Shown: positions 1-11,963 of the stretch, piece by piece
Numbering within the stretch: the first letter of the stretch is position 1
How the letters are laid out: each line of letters opens with the position of its first letter
Source of the DNA: Antribacter soli
GTDB lineage: Bacteria > Actinomycetota > Actinomycetes > Actinomycetales > Cellulomonadaceae
Assembly: GCF_021568775.1 (NCBI RefSeq)
Contig: NZ_JAKGSG010000045.1
Coordinates: forward strand, 18,029-82,028
Direction: 5' to 3'
DNA length: 64,000 bases
Notes under the pieces: model-generated
Seen by the model: only the letters and a program-made list of their open reading frames with translations
Database searches by the model: none
Told to the model about the DNA's origin: nothing
Position numbers and translations under genes: made by a program

Positions 1-203
1 GCGTACCCGCCCACGGCCGACGCCGGGTCGAAGCTCGGCAGCGTCACCGTGTCCGCGGCGGCGGGCGTCCCGCCCGTGACCGACGTCGGTCGTTCGCCTC
101 CCGCGGCCGTCGCGGTGCAGCCCGCGGCCGCCAGGGCGGCGGCGAGCGCGACGGCCGCCAGCCCGTGGCGGGCGGCGGGGGAGCGTCGGGGGCGGGCGGG
201 CAC
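1..203 (-). CDS. Putative lipoprotein, N-terminal part (cut by window edge)
   Basis: Reading leftward from a GTG at 203, about 67 residues are visible before the edge. They form an Arg/Pro-rich start, an Ala/Leu hydrophobic stretch and a Cys at residue 29 in the context ALAAAGC, followed by a Thr/Gly/Ala-rich tail. This is the layout of a lipoprotein signal peptide, so the product is probably exported and lipid-anchored. The lipobox is weak because -3 is Ala rather than Leu. It is divergent from the DUF4192 gene. The mature domain lies outside the window, so no function can be given. Confidence 0.55.
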   Translation of the reverse strand, partial: MPARPRRSPAARHGLAAVALAAALAAAGCTATAAGGERPTSVTGGTPAAADTVTLPSFDPASAVGGY

Positions 204-392
204 CCGGACACGGTAGCCGGACAGGCGGGGTCCGGGGCAACCCGGCCGGACAGGTTGCCGGCCCGGACGGGGCTCGCGTCACCGACCCTGTTCACGGCGG
301 GGAGCGGCCCCGACGTCGACCACAGGGGCGCCGTCGTCCACATCCTTGTCCGGGTGCCCCCGCCACGGGCGCGGGCCGGGTGGGATCGACGC

Positions 393-1646
393 ATGACGAC
401 CACCACGGTGCGGGTCAGCGGACCCCAGGACCTCCTCGCGTACATCCCCTACCGGCTCGGGTTCCGCCCGGTCGAGTCGCTCGTCGTCGTGAGCCTGCGC
501 GGCCGGCGGCAGACCGTCGGCCTCGTGTCCCGGGTCGACCTCGCCGAGCTCACCGGGGCGGCCGACGACGGCGGACCGGGCGGTGCCGGGCTCGCGGGCT
601 GGCTGGCCGAGCACGCCCTCGCCGACGGTGCGACCCGGGCGGTGGTCGTCGTGTACACGTCCGCCGACGTCGGGGCGGTGCCCGCGTGCCCCGAACGGCG
701 CGCCGTCGACCTGGTGCGCGCGCGGCTCGACCGCTCCCTGCCGGGCACCGAGGCGTGGGTCGTGGGCCCGTCGGGCTACCGCGCCGTCGACTGCCCGGAC
801 CCCGCGTGCTGCCCGGCCGGCGGCCGCCCGCTGACCCAGGTGGCGGGCAGCCGGGTCGTGGCCTCGATGGTGCTGGAGGGCCGGACGATCGCCACGAGCC
901 GTGAGGCGCGGTACGCGATCCCGTCGGCGCCCGTGGCCGCCCGGACGCAGGCGAGCCGGGCGGCCCTGCGGTGGGAGCAGCACCGCGCGCGGCTGACCAC
1001 CGACGCCGAGGGCGCGTCGGGCGCCCCGGAGGCGGGCCGGGCGCTGCGCGCCTTCTCGCGCTGGGGCGCGGAGGGGCTGGACACCTGGCGCCGGGCTGTC
1101 CGGCAGGTGGCATCGGCGGAGCCCGGTCGTCCGGTCGTCCTCCCGCCCGTGGCGCTCGGCCGCATCGCGGCGGCGCTCGCGGACCGGTGGGTGCGCGACG
1201 CGATCCTGGTGAGCCTCCTGCCCGGGTCGGAGGAGCTCGCCTCGGCGACGGCGCGCCGGCTCGCGACCGCGGGTACTGACGTCGCGACGGGCGAGGTGAT
1301 CGCGCGCATCGTCGACCAGCGGGTCGGCGAGGAGCCGGACCCGGCGATCGTCGGCCCGGCGCGCGCCGTGCTGGAGGCGGTCGTCGCGCACGTGCCGCGC
1401 CGGCGCCGGGCGGCCGCCTGCACGCTGCTCGCCCTGCTCGCGTGGTGGGACGGTGACGGCGGGAGCGCGGCGGAGCGGGTCCGGGAGGCGCTCGCGACGG
1501 AGCCGGACTACCCCCTGGCGAAGGTGCTGGCGGGTGCGCTGAACGCGGCAGTCCCGCCCGGCTGGGTGCGCCGGCGGTACCGGGAGGACGACCGTGCCAA
1601 CCCGTCCGCGCAGGCCGGAGCCGGACGGGCGGGCGCGCCGGGCTGA
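393..1646 (+). CDS. DUF4192 domain protein
   Basis: About 417 residues. The conserved N-terminal block is visible directly after the start (residues 1-40: a VRVSGPQDLLAYIPYRLGF-type stretch, then SLVVVSLRG), which is diagnostic of the actinobacterial DUF4192 family. The C-terminal half is helical and TPR-like, with Ala/Leu-rich segments resembling the usual HALLALLAWWDGDG region. ATG 393 is chosen because the family motif begins there; the reading frame stays open further upstream but that sequence has no conserved content. Function is unknown. In actinobacteria the family is commonly found beside sigA, as here. Cytoplasmic, with no signal peptide seen. Confidence 0.8.
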   Translation: MTTTTVRVSGPQDLLAYIPYRLGFRPVESLVVVSLRGRRQTVGLVSRVDLAELTGAADDGGPGGAGLAGWLAEHALADGATRAVVVVYTSADVGAVPACPERRAVDLVRARLDRSLPGTEAWVVGPSGYRAVDCPDPACCPAGGRPLTQVAGSRVVASMVLEGRTIATSREARYAIPSAPVAARTQASRAALRWEQHRARLTTDAEGASGAPEAGRALRAFSRWGAEGLDTWRRAVRQVASAEPGRPVVLPPVALGRIAAALADRWVRDAILVSLLPGSEELASATARRLATAGTDVATGEVIARIVDQRVGEEPDPAIVGPARAVLEAVVAHVPRRRRAAACTLLALLAWWDGDGGSAAERVREALATEPDYPLAKVLAGALNAAVPPGWVRRRYREDDRANPSAQAGAGRAGAPG

Positions 1647-1679
1647 GCAGCCCCCCGAAGTCGGGTAGCGTCGGTGGAC

Positions 1680-2048
1680 ATGACGATCGTGGTGGGCCAC
1701 CTGACCACGCCGGAGGGCCAGGCGGCACTTGCCGCAGCTGTGGACGAAGCCCGGCAGCGCAGCACACCGCTCGTGGTCGTGGCGTCCGGGAAAGCTCCGG
1801 AGGACGAGCGGGAGGCGGGGATCGCGGCGCTGCAGGAACGCCTGGCAGCATCCGGTGCGGACTTCCGTATCGAGCAGGGCGGCGGCGACCTGGCCGATGA
1901 CCTGGTCCGCCTGGCGACCGAGACGGCGGCGGAGCTCGTCGTGATCGGCCTGCGCCGGCGCAGCCCTGTGGGCAAGCTGATCCTCGGTGCGGGTGCGCAG
2001 CGGATCCTCATCGAGGCGCCGTGCCCGGTCCTCGCCGTCAAGGTCTGA
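1680..2048 (+). CDS. Universal stress protein (UspA) family, single domain
   Basis: About 122 residues with a Rossmann-like UspA fold: an N-terminal strand TIVVGHL, alternating helices, and near the C-terminus the ATP-binding-type segment VVIGLRRRSPVGKLILGAGAQ followed by PCPVLAVK. The G-x2-G-x9-G-(S/A) pattern is approximately preserved. Family members bind ATP/AMP and modulate stress survival. The start is either GTG 1674 or ATG 1680. I prefer ATG 1680 because a TAGCGT hexamer at 1666-1671 lies 8 bases upstream, fitting a leaderless mRNA. It sits between DUF4192 and sigA, same strand. Confidence 0.8.
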   Translation: MTIVVGHLTTPEGQAALAAAVDEARQRSTPLVVVASGKAPEDEREAGIAALQERLAASGADFRIEQGGGDLADDLVRLATETAAELVVIGLRRRSPVGKLILGAGAQRILIEAPCPVLAVKV

Positions 2049-2238
2049 GGAGCGGGCCGGCCTCGCGCCGACAGGTGTGACGGAGCCGACTCGCCCGGGA
2101 ATTCCCGGACGGGCCCGCACGTTGTACAAGGACCTGATTCCCAGAATTGTGAGGCAGGCACTGCTGCCAGAGGTGATCCTCCGCACCCGATTCACGTCCT
2201 ACCGCCGTTTTTCGGCGGCCATGGACCGGTGCCGACGG

Positions 2239-2244
2239 TACAAT
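2239..2244 (+). promoter_or_regulatory. Probable -10 element of the sigA promoter
   Basis: TACAAT, a near-consensus -10, lies 84 bases upstream of the chosen sigA start. No convincing TTGACA-like -35 stands 16-18 bases upstream. A short hairpin GGCGG-TACA-CCGCC at about 2291-2304 sits in the implied leader. Assigned by position and match only. Confidence 0.5.
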
Positions 2245-2327
2245 AGCGTGTGTCCGCCGGCGGCTGAAGAAGGTCTGAAGGCCCCGACGGCGGTACACCG
2301 CCCCCTCGAATGCCGAAAGGTCGGTTT

Positions 2328-4031
<1,704 letters not shown>

Positions 4032-4042
4032 GTCCGACGCCG

Positions 4043-4079
4043 GACGGCCCCGCCCCTGCTCTGCAGGGACGGGGCCGTC
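4043..4079 (+). terminator. Strong hairpin terminator after sigA
   Basis: The arms are GACGGCCCCG (4043-4052) and CGGGGCCGTC (4070-4079), with an inner CCCTGC-TCT-GCAGGG stem, giving about 16 base pairs. A short T-containing tract follows. It begins 12 bases after the sigA stop. Confidence 0.85.
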
Positions 4080-4105
4080 GGTCTTTGTTCAGGCGGTGTT
4101 GTTCG

Positions 4106-4366
4106 TCGCCTGAGCCTGCGGTTCCGCTGCGGGCGGGTGCCTCGTTCCTCGGCCCCCACCCTGCGCTGCACCTCCGGCTCAGGCGACTTCCTTGTTCGCC
4201 TGAGCCTGCGGTTCCGCTGCGGGCGGGTGCCTCGTTCCTCGGCCCCCACCCTGCGCTGCACCTCCGGCTCAGGCGACTTCCTTGTTCGCCTGAGCCTGCG
4301 GTTCCGCTCCGGGCGGGTGCCTCGTTCCTCGGCCCCCACCCTGCGCTGCACCTCCGGCTCAGGCGA
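4106..4366. repeat. Three tandem copies of an 81-bp palindromic element (90-bp period)
   Basis: The units are 4106-4186, 4196-4276 and 4286-4366. Each begins with TCGCCTGAGCC and ends with its exact reverse complement GGCTCAGGCGA. They are separated by the same 9-base spacer CTTCCTTGT. The only difference I see between units is one base in unit 3 (CTCCGG for CTGCGG near 4309). Inside each unit, GGGCGGGTGCC can pair with GGCCCCCACCC around a 9-base loop, so each unit can form one long hairpin. The third unit overlaps the end of the next gene and supplies its stop codon. Confidence 0.9.
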
Positions 4367-5444
4367 GCAGCCAGGTGGTCCGGTCGAGGAACCGGCGGGC
4401 CACCTCCAGCGAACCGGGCTTCTGAGCGGCGTGCAGGCCAGGCGGAAGCGCGTCCTCGCGGTGGCCGAGCGTCCAGCCGAGCATCTGCAGCCGGCGCAGC
4501 ATCGACAGCGCGCACGCGACCTCGAGGTCGCCCGCCGACAGCGGCGCCACCTCCTGGTACCCGGTCACCCACGCGCGCGCCATCGCGGGGGCGTACGGCT
4601 CGTGCTCGACGAAGGTGAGCGCCGCCGCGAAGTCGTACAGGTAGTAGGACCACCCGCAGTCGTCGAAGTCGATCACGGTCAGCGTGCCGCCGTCGGCGAT
4701 GATGTTCGAGGGCCGCAGGTCGGCGTGCACGAGGCCCCAGGTCTGCTCGTCCGCGGGGAAGTCTGCGACGATCGCCAGCGCCTTGTCCTGCGCCGCGAGC
4801 AGCAGCTCGCGCTCGGCGTCCGTCAGCCCGGCGGACTCCCACGGGTCCCAGCGGGCCGAGGGGCCGACCATGTCGGGCACGTCCCAGGTGAACCGCGTGA
4901 AGGCGTGCGGCGGCGTCCAGGTTCGCGCGTGCTCGTGCAGCAGCGCGCTCCAGCGCCCGATCGTCCGGTAGTACGGGGCGGGGTCCTCGAGGTCCTCGAG
5001 GACCGAGCCGGTGACGAACCGTGTGGAGACGCAGGTCCAGGTCTGTCCGGCGTCGTCCCGCACCTGCGCGGTGTATGTCCCGCGGTAGGTGGGGACGGCC
5101 TGCAGCACCCGCAGGTCCGGGACCTGCCACAGGGACGCGACGAACGCGAGCTCGGAGGCCACGGCCGCCGGCCCGCCCACATAGCCGGGCTGCGACACCC
5201 GCACCACGCCGGCCGCTCGCCCGTCGAGGTCGAGCCGGAAGGTGGCGTTCTCGCTCACCGTGATCAGCTCCAGCACGACCCGGGTCGGGTCGAGACCCCA
5301 CGCCGCGCTGACCCCGCGGTGCAGCCAGTACGGAGCGGGGGCGCCGCGCGTGAGGGCGTCGAACGCGGAGAGCCCGGGGCCGGGCTCACCGCCGTCGGCG
5401 AGCGGGACGTCGTCGGGCGCCGGTGTGACGTCAGGTATCGTCAT
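4359..5444 (-). CDS. Aminoglycoside-phosphotransferase-fold small-molecule kinase
   Basis: 361 residues with the APH/choline-kinase catalytic signature. The catalytic loop is LVHADLRPSN, with His240, Asp242 and Asn247, and the Mg-binding segment is VIDFDDCGW, with Asp259 and Asp261/262. No membrane segments. It is divergent from a class III PLP aminotransferase-like gene. In animals and in bacterial fusion proteins this kinase family (hydroxylysine kinase-like) works with PLP phospho-lyases of the ETNPPL/PHYKPL type, so a shared substrate such as an amino alcohol or hydroxylysine is a reasonable inference. It is not a proven resistance enzyme. The stop codon lies inside the third palindromic repeat. 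Confidence 0.75.
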   Translation of the reverse strand: MTIPDVTPAPDDVPLADGGEPGPGLSAFDALTRGAPAPYWLHRGVSAAWGLDPTRVVLELITVSENATFRLDLDGRAAGVVRVSQPGYVGGPAAVASELAFVASLWQVPDLRVLQAVPTYRGTYTAQVRDDAGQTWTCVSTRFVTGSVLEDLEDPAPYYRTIGRWSALLHEHARTWTPPHAFTRFTWDVPDMVGPSARWDPWESAGLTDAERELLLAAQDKALAIVADFPADEQTWGLVHADLRPSNIIADGGTLTVIDFDDCGWSYYLYDFAAALTFVEHEPYAPAMARAWVTGYQEVAPLSAGDLEVACALSMLRRLQMLGWTLGHREDALPPGLHAAQKPGSLEVARRFLDRTTWLLA

Positions 5445-5576
5445 GGCCGCACACTACGGCCGGCCCGGGCGCCGCGGGGCCAGGGCAACACGGAGTTCAC
5501 ACGGCGACCGAAGGTGTTACCGCGCGCTTACCATGGGGGCCCGCCGAGGGCGCGCCGGGTGCGCCATGATGACCAG

Positions 5577-6914
5577 GTGACCCGACGCTCCTCCATCCTG
5601 GACGGCAACTCCTTCCGCGCCGAGAACGCTGCGGGGCTCGACGAGCGCACGCTCGCCCTGGCAGGGCGGCGCGAGATGCTCGGCCCCGCCTACCGGCTCT
5701 TCTACCGCACCCCGGTCCACCTGGTCCGCGGCGAGAAGGCCCACCTCTTCGACGCCGACGGTCTCGAGTACCTCGACGCCTACAACAACGTGGTGTCCGT
5801 GGGGCACGCGCACCCGCGCGTCGTCGCGGCGGTCGCGGAGCAGGCGGCGGCCCTCAACACCCACACCCGCTACCTGCACGAGGCGATCCTGCGGTACTCC
5901 GAGGAGCTCCTCGCCACGCTGCCCGGCATGGACCGGGTCATGTACCTGTGCACGGGCTCGGAGGCGAACGACCTCGCGATCCGGGTCGCCCGGTACGCCA
6001 CCGGGCACCGCGGCGTGATCGTCACCTCGGAGGCGTACCACGGCAACACGGACCTCGTGTCGGGCATGTCGCCCGCGCTGGGAGGCGGGCAGGCGGTCCA
6101 CCCGGAGGTGCGGGTCGTGCCCGCGCCGGACCCGGCGCTCGCGGCAGCGGACGGCTTCCCCGCGACGCCCGAGGGCACGTCCGAGTGGTTCGCCGGGCAC
6201 GTGCGGGCGGCGGTCGCGTCGCTCGACGAGGCCGGTGACGGCGTGGCCGCGCTGCTCGTGGACGCGGTGTTCAGCTCTGACGGCATCTTCCCGGCGCGGG
6301 TGCTCGGGCCGGCGGTCGCGGCGGTGCGGGCGGCGGGCGGCCTGTTCGTCGCGGACGAGGTGCAGCCCGGCTTCGCGCGCACGGGCGAGGAGTTCTGGGG
6401 CCACCTGCGGCACGGCCTGCAGGCCGACGTCGTCACGACGGGCAAGCCGATGGGCAACGGCATCCCCGTGTCCGCGATGGCGACCAGGGCCGAGGTGCTC
6501 GAGCCGTTCGCGACGACCGTGCCGTACTTCAACACGTTCGGTGGGAACCCGGTGTCGATCGCGGCGGCGCAGGCGGTGCTCGACGTGATCCGTGACGAAG
6601 GGCTCCAGGCGCACGCGCTGACGCTCGGGACGTCGTTCCGCGCGGAGCTCTCGCGCGTCGCCGCCGGGCACGACGAGGTCGGCGAGGTCCGAGGCGTCGG
6701 TCTCTACACGGGCGTCGAGATCGTGGGGGAGTCGGGCGAGCCGGACGCGGCACGGGCCCTCGACGTCGTCGAGGGCCTGCGCGACCGTCGCGTCCTGACG
6801 TCGGTCTGCGGCCCGCACAACAACGTCCTGAAGGTCCGTCCGCCCCTGCCCTTCACGGCTGCGGACATCGCCTGGTTCTGCGAGGCGCTGGACGAGACGC
6901 TCGCCCGGCCCTGA
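5577..6914 (+). CDS. Class III PLP aminotransferase-family protein, phospho-lyase-like
   Basis: 445 residues from GTG 5577. Class III landmarks: a LYDADG-like motif read as LFDADGLEYLDAYNNVVSVGHAHP (residues about 58-82), the cofactor-clamping CTGSEANDLA segment, an aspartate in LFVADEVQPGFARTG, and the Schiff-base lysine Lys290 in TTGKPMGNG. The NVVSVGHAHP stretch and PYFNTFGGNP resemble the AGXT2L (ethanolamine-phosphate/phosphohydroxylysine phospho-lyase) branch more than ornithine or GABA transaminases. It is divergent from the phosphotransferase, with 132 bases between starts. No clear Shine-Dalgarno; CATGAT lies 6 bases before the GTG. A plain transaminase role cannot be excluded. Confidence 0.8.
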   Translation: MTRRSSILDGNSFRAENAAGLDERTLALAGRREMLGPAYRLFYRTPVHLVRGEKAHLFDADGLEYLDAYNNVVSVGHAHPRVVAAVAEQAAALNTHTRYLHEAILRYSEELLATLPGMDRVMYLCTGSEANDLAIRVARYATGHRGVIVTSEAYHGNTDLVSGMSPALGGGQAVHPEVRVVPAPDPALAAADGFPATPEGTSEWFAGHVRAAVASLDEAGDGVAALLVDAVFSSDGIFPARVLGPAVAAVRAAGGLFVADEVQPGFARTGEEFWGHLRHGLQADVVTTGKPMGNGIPVSAMATRAEVLEPFATTVPYFNTFGGNPVSIAAAQAVLDVIRDEGLQAHALTLGTSFRAELSRVAAGHDEVGEVRGVGLYTGVEIVGESGEPDAARALDVVEGLRDRRVLTSVCGPHNNVLKVRPPLPFTAADIAWFCEALDETLARP

Positions 6915-6924
6915 CACGACGGTG

Positions 6925-6971
6925 CCCGGCGCCGGTGGGAACCTCCGCGGGAGGTGGCCACCGGCGCCGGG
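6925..6971. terminator. Long bidirectional terminator hairpin
   Basis: CCCGGCGCCGGTGG pairs with CCACCGGCGCCGGG, and an inner AACCTCC/GGAGGT stem closes around a small loop. It lies between two convergent genes, ending 22 bases before the DUF7455 stop. Confidence 0.75.
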
Positions 6972-6992
6972 CGCCGGGAGTGTGTGTGAGCC

Positions 6993-7190
6993 TCAGGCCT
7001 GTCCGTGCTCGGCGTGCAGGCGGTCGGTCTCGTCGTGGACGTGGGTGGCGACGCCCGCGTACGCGGGCGCGTGCGCGCGGGCGTGGTGACCGCAGAAGAG
7101 GAGCTCGCCTACGGGCAGAACGACGCGGACATAGGCCTGGGCGCTGCAACGGTCGCAGCGATCGGCAGCGGTGAGGGGTTCGGTCGTCAT
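6993..7190 (-). CDS. DUF7455 small Cys/His protein
   Basis: 65 residues from ATG 7190; GTG 7199, three codons earlier, is also possible. The core is ADRCDRCSAQAYVRVVLP, then LLFCGHHARAH, giving Cys-x2-Cys and Cys-x-His-His groups that look like a small zinc-binding fold. It matches the short DUF7455 family that in actinobacteria commonly lies beside sigA and the topoisomerase gene, as here. Its molecular role is unknown. A TATGCT hexamer on this strand at 7265-7260 could be its -10. Confidence 0.8.
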   Translation of the reverse strand: MTTEPLTAADRCDRCSAQAYVRVVLPVGELLFCGHHARAHAPAYAGVATHVHDETDRLHAEHGQA

Positions 7191-7398
7191 GGTTGTCACG
7201 CCTCCATCCAACCATCGGCGACTGCGATTCATGCCAGCCGCTTCCACGGGTTCGCTGCGAGCATAGCGGCGTGGATCACACTTTAGGTACGACGTAACGG
7301 ACAATTGCGCTGAGAGGGAAATTTCTTACTCACCCTCGCCCGGTTGCGAGATGGCCGTTCGTGTGGAGCGCCTCACCTGGGATGTCTGAGGTCTCGTC

Positions 7399-7404
7399 TA
7401 CGCT
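7399..7404 (+). promoter_or_regulatory. -10-like hexamer for leaderless parE mRNA
   Basis: TACGCT is separated by 7 bases (GGGCGCC) from GTG 7412. This is the spacing expected when transcription begins at or beside the start codon. It is the main reason for choosing GTG 7412 over ATG 7382 or GTG 7361. Confidence 0.5.
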
Positions 7405-7411
7405 GGGCGCC

Positions 7412-9534
<2,123 letters not shown>

Positions 9535-9538
<4 letters not shown>

Positions 9539-10644
9539 CCAGGCGCACGGGGCGGCGGCCGGCCGGGAGGCCGGTGCGGTCCGCCCCGTGGCGCGATGGC
9601 GCGGCCGCGGTGCTCGCCGGCCTCCTTGCCTGCGGGGTGCTGCTGGCTGGGTGCACGGGCGACGCGTCCGAGGACCCGACCCCCGTCCCGTCCCAGGACC
9701 CCGTGACCGCGGCCGCCGACGCCGCGACAGCGTGGCTCGCAGGGTTCGCCGCGGAGGCGACGGCCCGTCTCGAGGCGGGCCGGTCACCGGACGGCCGCGG
9801 GATCGGCGACCACGGGCCGACGAGGGACGTGCTCCTCGCGCTGGTCGCGACCGGCCAGGACGCCGCTGTCGGTCCGCTCGCCGCGGCGCTGGCCGAGCCG
9901 GCGCACGTCGACGCCCACCTCGGCGACGGTGAGCACCTGCGGCTCGGCGGCTCCACCGCAGAGCTCGCCGCCGCGCTGACGGCGGCCGGCCACGACCCGC
10001 GCGCCGTCGGCGGACTGGACCTCGTCGCCGAGGTACGTGCGCTCGTCGGCAAGGACGGGCGCGTCGGCGACCGCGGCGTGCACGGCCACACCCAGACCGC
10101 CGGCCAGGCCTGGTCGGTCGTCGTCCTCACCCGTGCGGGCGTGCCCGAGGCAGACGCTGTCACCGGCGCGCTGACGGACCTGCAGTGCGACGACGGGTCG
10201 TTCCCAGCGTCGCCCGACGACGAGCAGTGCGTCGGCGACGTCGAGGCGACGTCGCTGGCGATCGTCGCGCTGCAGACCCGGGAGCCCTCGGCGCCCGAGG
10301 CCACCGCCGCCCGTGACTGGCTGCTGTCCCAGGCGACGCCCACGGAGGTGGACGGCGCCGAGCTGGTGGCGTGGCAGGCGGCGGACGACACCGGGCTGAG
10401 CGTCGTGAGCACGGCGCTCGCGGTTCTCGCCCTCACGGAGCTCGAGCCGACGGCGGCCGTCCCCGGCATGGACATCGAGTGCCGCACGCTGCGGCCCGCG
10501 CGCGAGTGGCTGGCGGCGCAGGCCGTCACGCGGGGCGACGACGCCGGGGCGCTCGCCGTGGACCAGGTCGCGGACCCCCGGGCCACCGCCTGGGGCGCCA
10601 TGGCGCTGTCGGGCACCCGCCTGACCACCGTCCTGGACGGATGA
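9535..10644 (+). CDS. Lipoprotein with predicted alpha/alpha-toroid (prenyltransferase/transcobalamin alpha-like) domain
   Basis: 369 residues. A signal peptide ends in LLAGC (lipidated Cys40). The mature part is helical with repeats carrying phrases such as DGSFPASPDDEQCVGDVEATSLAIVAL and RATAWGAMAL. These match the toroid repeats shared by squalene cyclases and the alpha domain of transcobalamin/intrinsic factor. Two or three Cys (about residues 220, 233 and 313) could form disulfides. The GTG overlaps the parE stop (GTGA), so translation may be coupled. It is followed by a DUF4430 lipoprotein and a membrane protein, suggesting an exposed ligand-binding component, possibly for a cobalamin-like vitamin. 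The ligand is inferred. Confidence 0.65.
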
Positions 10645-10738
10645 GGCCGGTCGCGCCGAGGCCGTCGGACGGCACCGCGCACGCCCGTGGGATGGACGCC
10701 CCTGCACGCGGCGACGGGCCGTCCGTAGACTCGTGACC

Positions 10739-11206
10739 ATGATCCTCCAGAACTTCCGCTCGCTGGGCCGTGCCCGTGCGACGAGCGGCCACACGTCGGC
10801 GGCTGTGCGGACGAGAGTCCTGACGACCGCGCTGACCACCGTCCTCGCCGCCGGCCTGCTGGCCGGCTGCGCCGGTACCGAGCCGGCCGCCGACACGACC
10901 CTGTCCGCCGCCTCGGCCACCTCCGCGAGCCCGTCCGCGAGCGCGTCGGCCGACGTGACCGAGTGGTCGTACGAAGGCCAGGACGGTCGCACCGCCCTGG
11001 ATCTGCTGCTGGAGTCCGACCCTTCGGCCGAGGTCAGCGGCGAGGGCGAGATGGCGTACGTGACCAGCATCGGCGGCCGCGCCGCTGACGATGCGGCGAA
11101 GGAGTTCTGGGCGCTCTACGTCGACGGCGCGATGGCGACCGTCGGCGCGGGCTCGCTCGTGACGACGACCGGTCAGGAGATCACATGGAAGCTCGAGACG
11201 TACTGA
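10739..11206 (+). CDS. DUF4430 lipoprotein (transcobalamin C-terminal beta-domain-like)
   Basis: 155 residues from ATG 10739; GTG 10733 is also in frame, but TAGACT at 10726-10731 sits 7 bases before the ATG, favouring a leaderless ATG start. The signal peptide has lipobox LLAGC (Cys44), followed by a Ser/Ala linker. DUF4430 spans residues 75-155: TALDLLLESD, AYVTSIGGRAADDAAKEFWAL, YVDGAMATVGAGSLVTTTGQ and a final WKLE. In animal transcobalamin this fold is the beta domain that closes over cobalamin. The 3' end overlaps the next gene by 22 bases. Confidence 0.8.
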   Translation: MILQNFRSLGRARATSGHTSAAVRTRVLTTALTTVLAAGLLAGCAGTEPAADTTLSAASATSASPSASASADVTEWSYEGQDGRTALDLLLESDPSAEVSGEGEMAYVTSIGGRAADDAAKEFWALYVDGAMATVGAGSLVTTTGQEITWKLETY

Positions 11207-11811
11207 CCCCGGATGGCCGCTCGGACGGCCTGACGGCGCGCGACCTGCTCGCGCGCTGGTGGCGCCCCGCCGTGGTCGTCCTCGTGGCGGTCGCCGCCGT
11301 GGTGTGGCGCCTCGTGCGCGAGGATCTCGGCGCCCCGCCGAACCTCGAGCTGACGACCGCGGCGACGTTCCTCGCGGCGCTCCTGCTGCGCCACCGGCTC
11401 GCCGCGCTCGTGCCGCTGGTCGTGGTGGTCGCGAGCGACCTCGCGCTCGGCAACACGTCGATCCTGCTCTTCACCTGGTCGGCCTGGGCCGTCATCGGCC
11501 TGGCGGCCCTCCCGGTGCGCCGTCTCGGGCGCTGGGGGACCGGCCTGCGCCGGTTCGGTGTCGCGGCCGGCTTCGGCGTCGCCGGGTCGGTGTGGTTCTT
11601 CCTCTGGACCAACTTCGGCGTGTGGCTCATGGGCCGCGAGTCGTACTACGCCCCGGGGCTCGACGGCCTTCTCGCGAGCTATGTGGCCGGCCTGCCGTTC
11701 CTGCGGACGATGCTGCTCGGCAACCTCGTGCTCGTCCCGCTGGCGGCCGCGTGCGCGGCGCTCGTGGAGCGGCTGGAGCACCGCGTCCCGGTGCTGGTCA
11801 CCGCGCACTGA
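11185..11811 (+). CDS. Polytopic membrane protein, DUF6580/ECF S-component-like
   Basis: 208 residues with about five or six hydrophobic segments (roughly 28-45, 57-95, 97-115, 133-155, 162-200). The pattern NLELTTAATFLAALLL, then VVVASDLALGN and a C-terminal GNLVLVPLAAACAALVE resembles DUF6580 proteins, which have the size and topology of vitamin-specific S components of energy-coupling factor importers. Its 5' end lies inside the DUF4430 gene, so the two are co-translated. No ECF ATPase or T subunit is in the window; a shared module elsewhere would be needed. Substrate unknown. Confidence 0.65.
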   Translation: MEARDVLTPDGRSDGLTARDLLARWWRPAVVVLVAVAAVVWRLVREDLGAPPNLELTTAATFLAALLLRHRLAALVPLVVVVASDLALGNTSILLFTWSAWAVIGLAALPVRRLGRWGTGLRRFGVAAGFGVAGSVWFFLWTNFGVWLMGRESYYAPGLDGLLASYVAGLPFLRTMLLGNLVLVPLAAACAALVERLEHRVPVLVTAH

Positions 11812-11832
11812 CCCACCGACGACCGACGACCG

Positions 11833-11896
<64 letters not shown>

Positions 11897-11963
11897 CCGT
11901 CGGCAGGCTTGGCGGCGTCGGCGTCGGCGTCGGCCTCGGCGGAGGTGGTACGGCCGGCTCAGC

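Noticed and set aside
4106..4366. CRISPR array
   Set aside because: The repeats are 81 bp with identical 9-bp spacers, only three copies, no cas genes; it is a tandem palindromic element.
4137..5576. Long open frame in front of the PLP enzyme that would add about 480 residues
   Set aside because: It runs antisense through the kinase gene and the palindromic repeats, with Arg/Gly/His-rich text lacking any domain; an artefact of high GC.
10645..10738. Cobalamin riboswitch upstream of the DUF4430 gene
   Set aside because: The gap is under 100 bases and I find no B12-box-like conserved core; the leaderless -10 pattern leaves no room for one.
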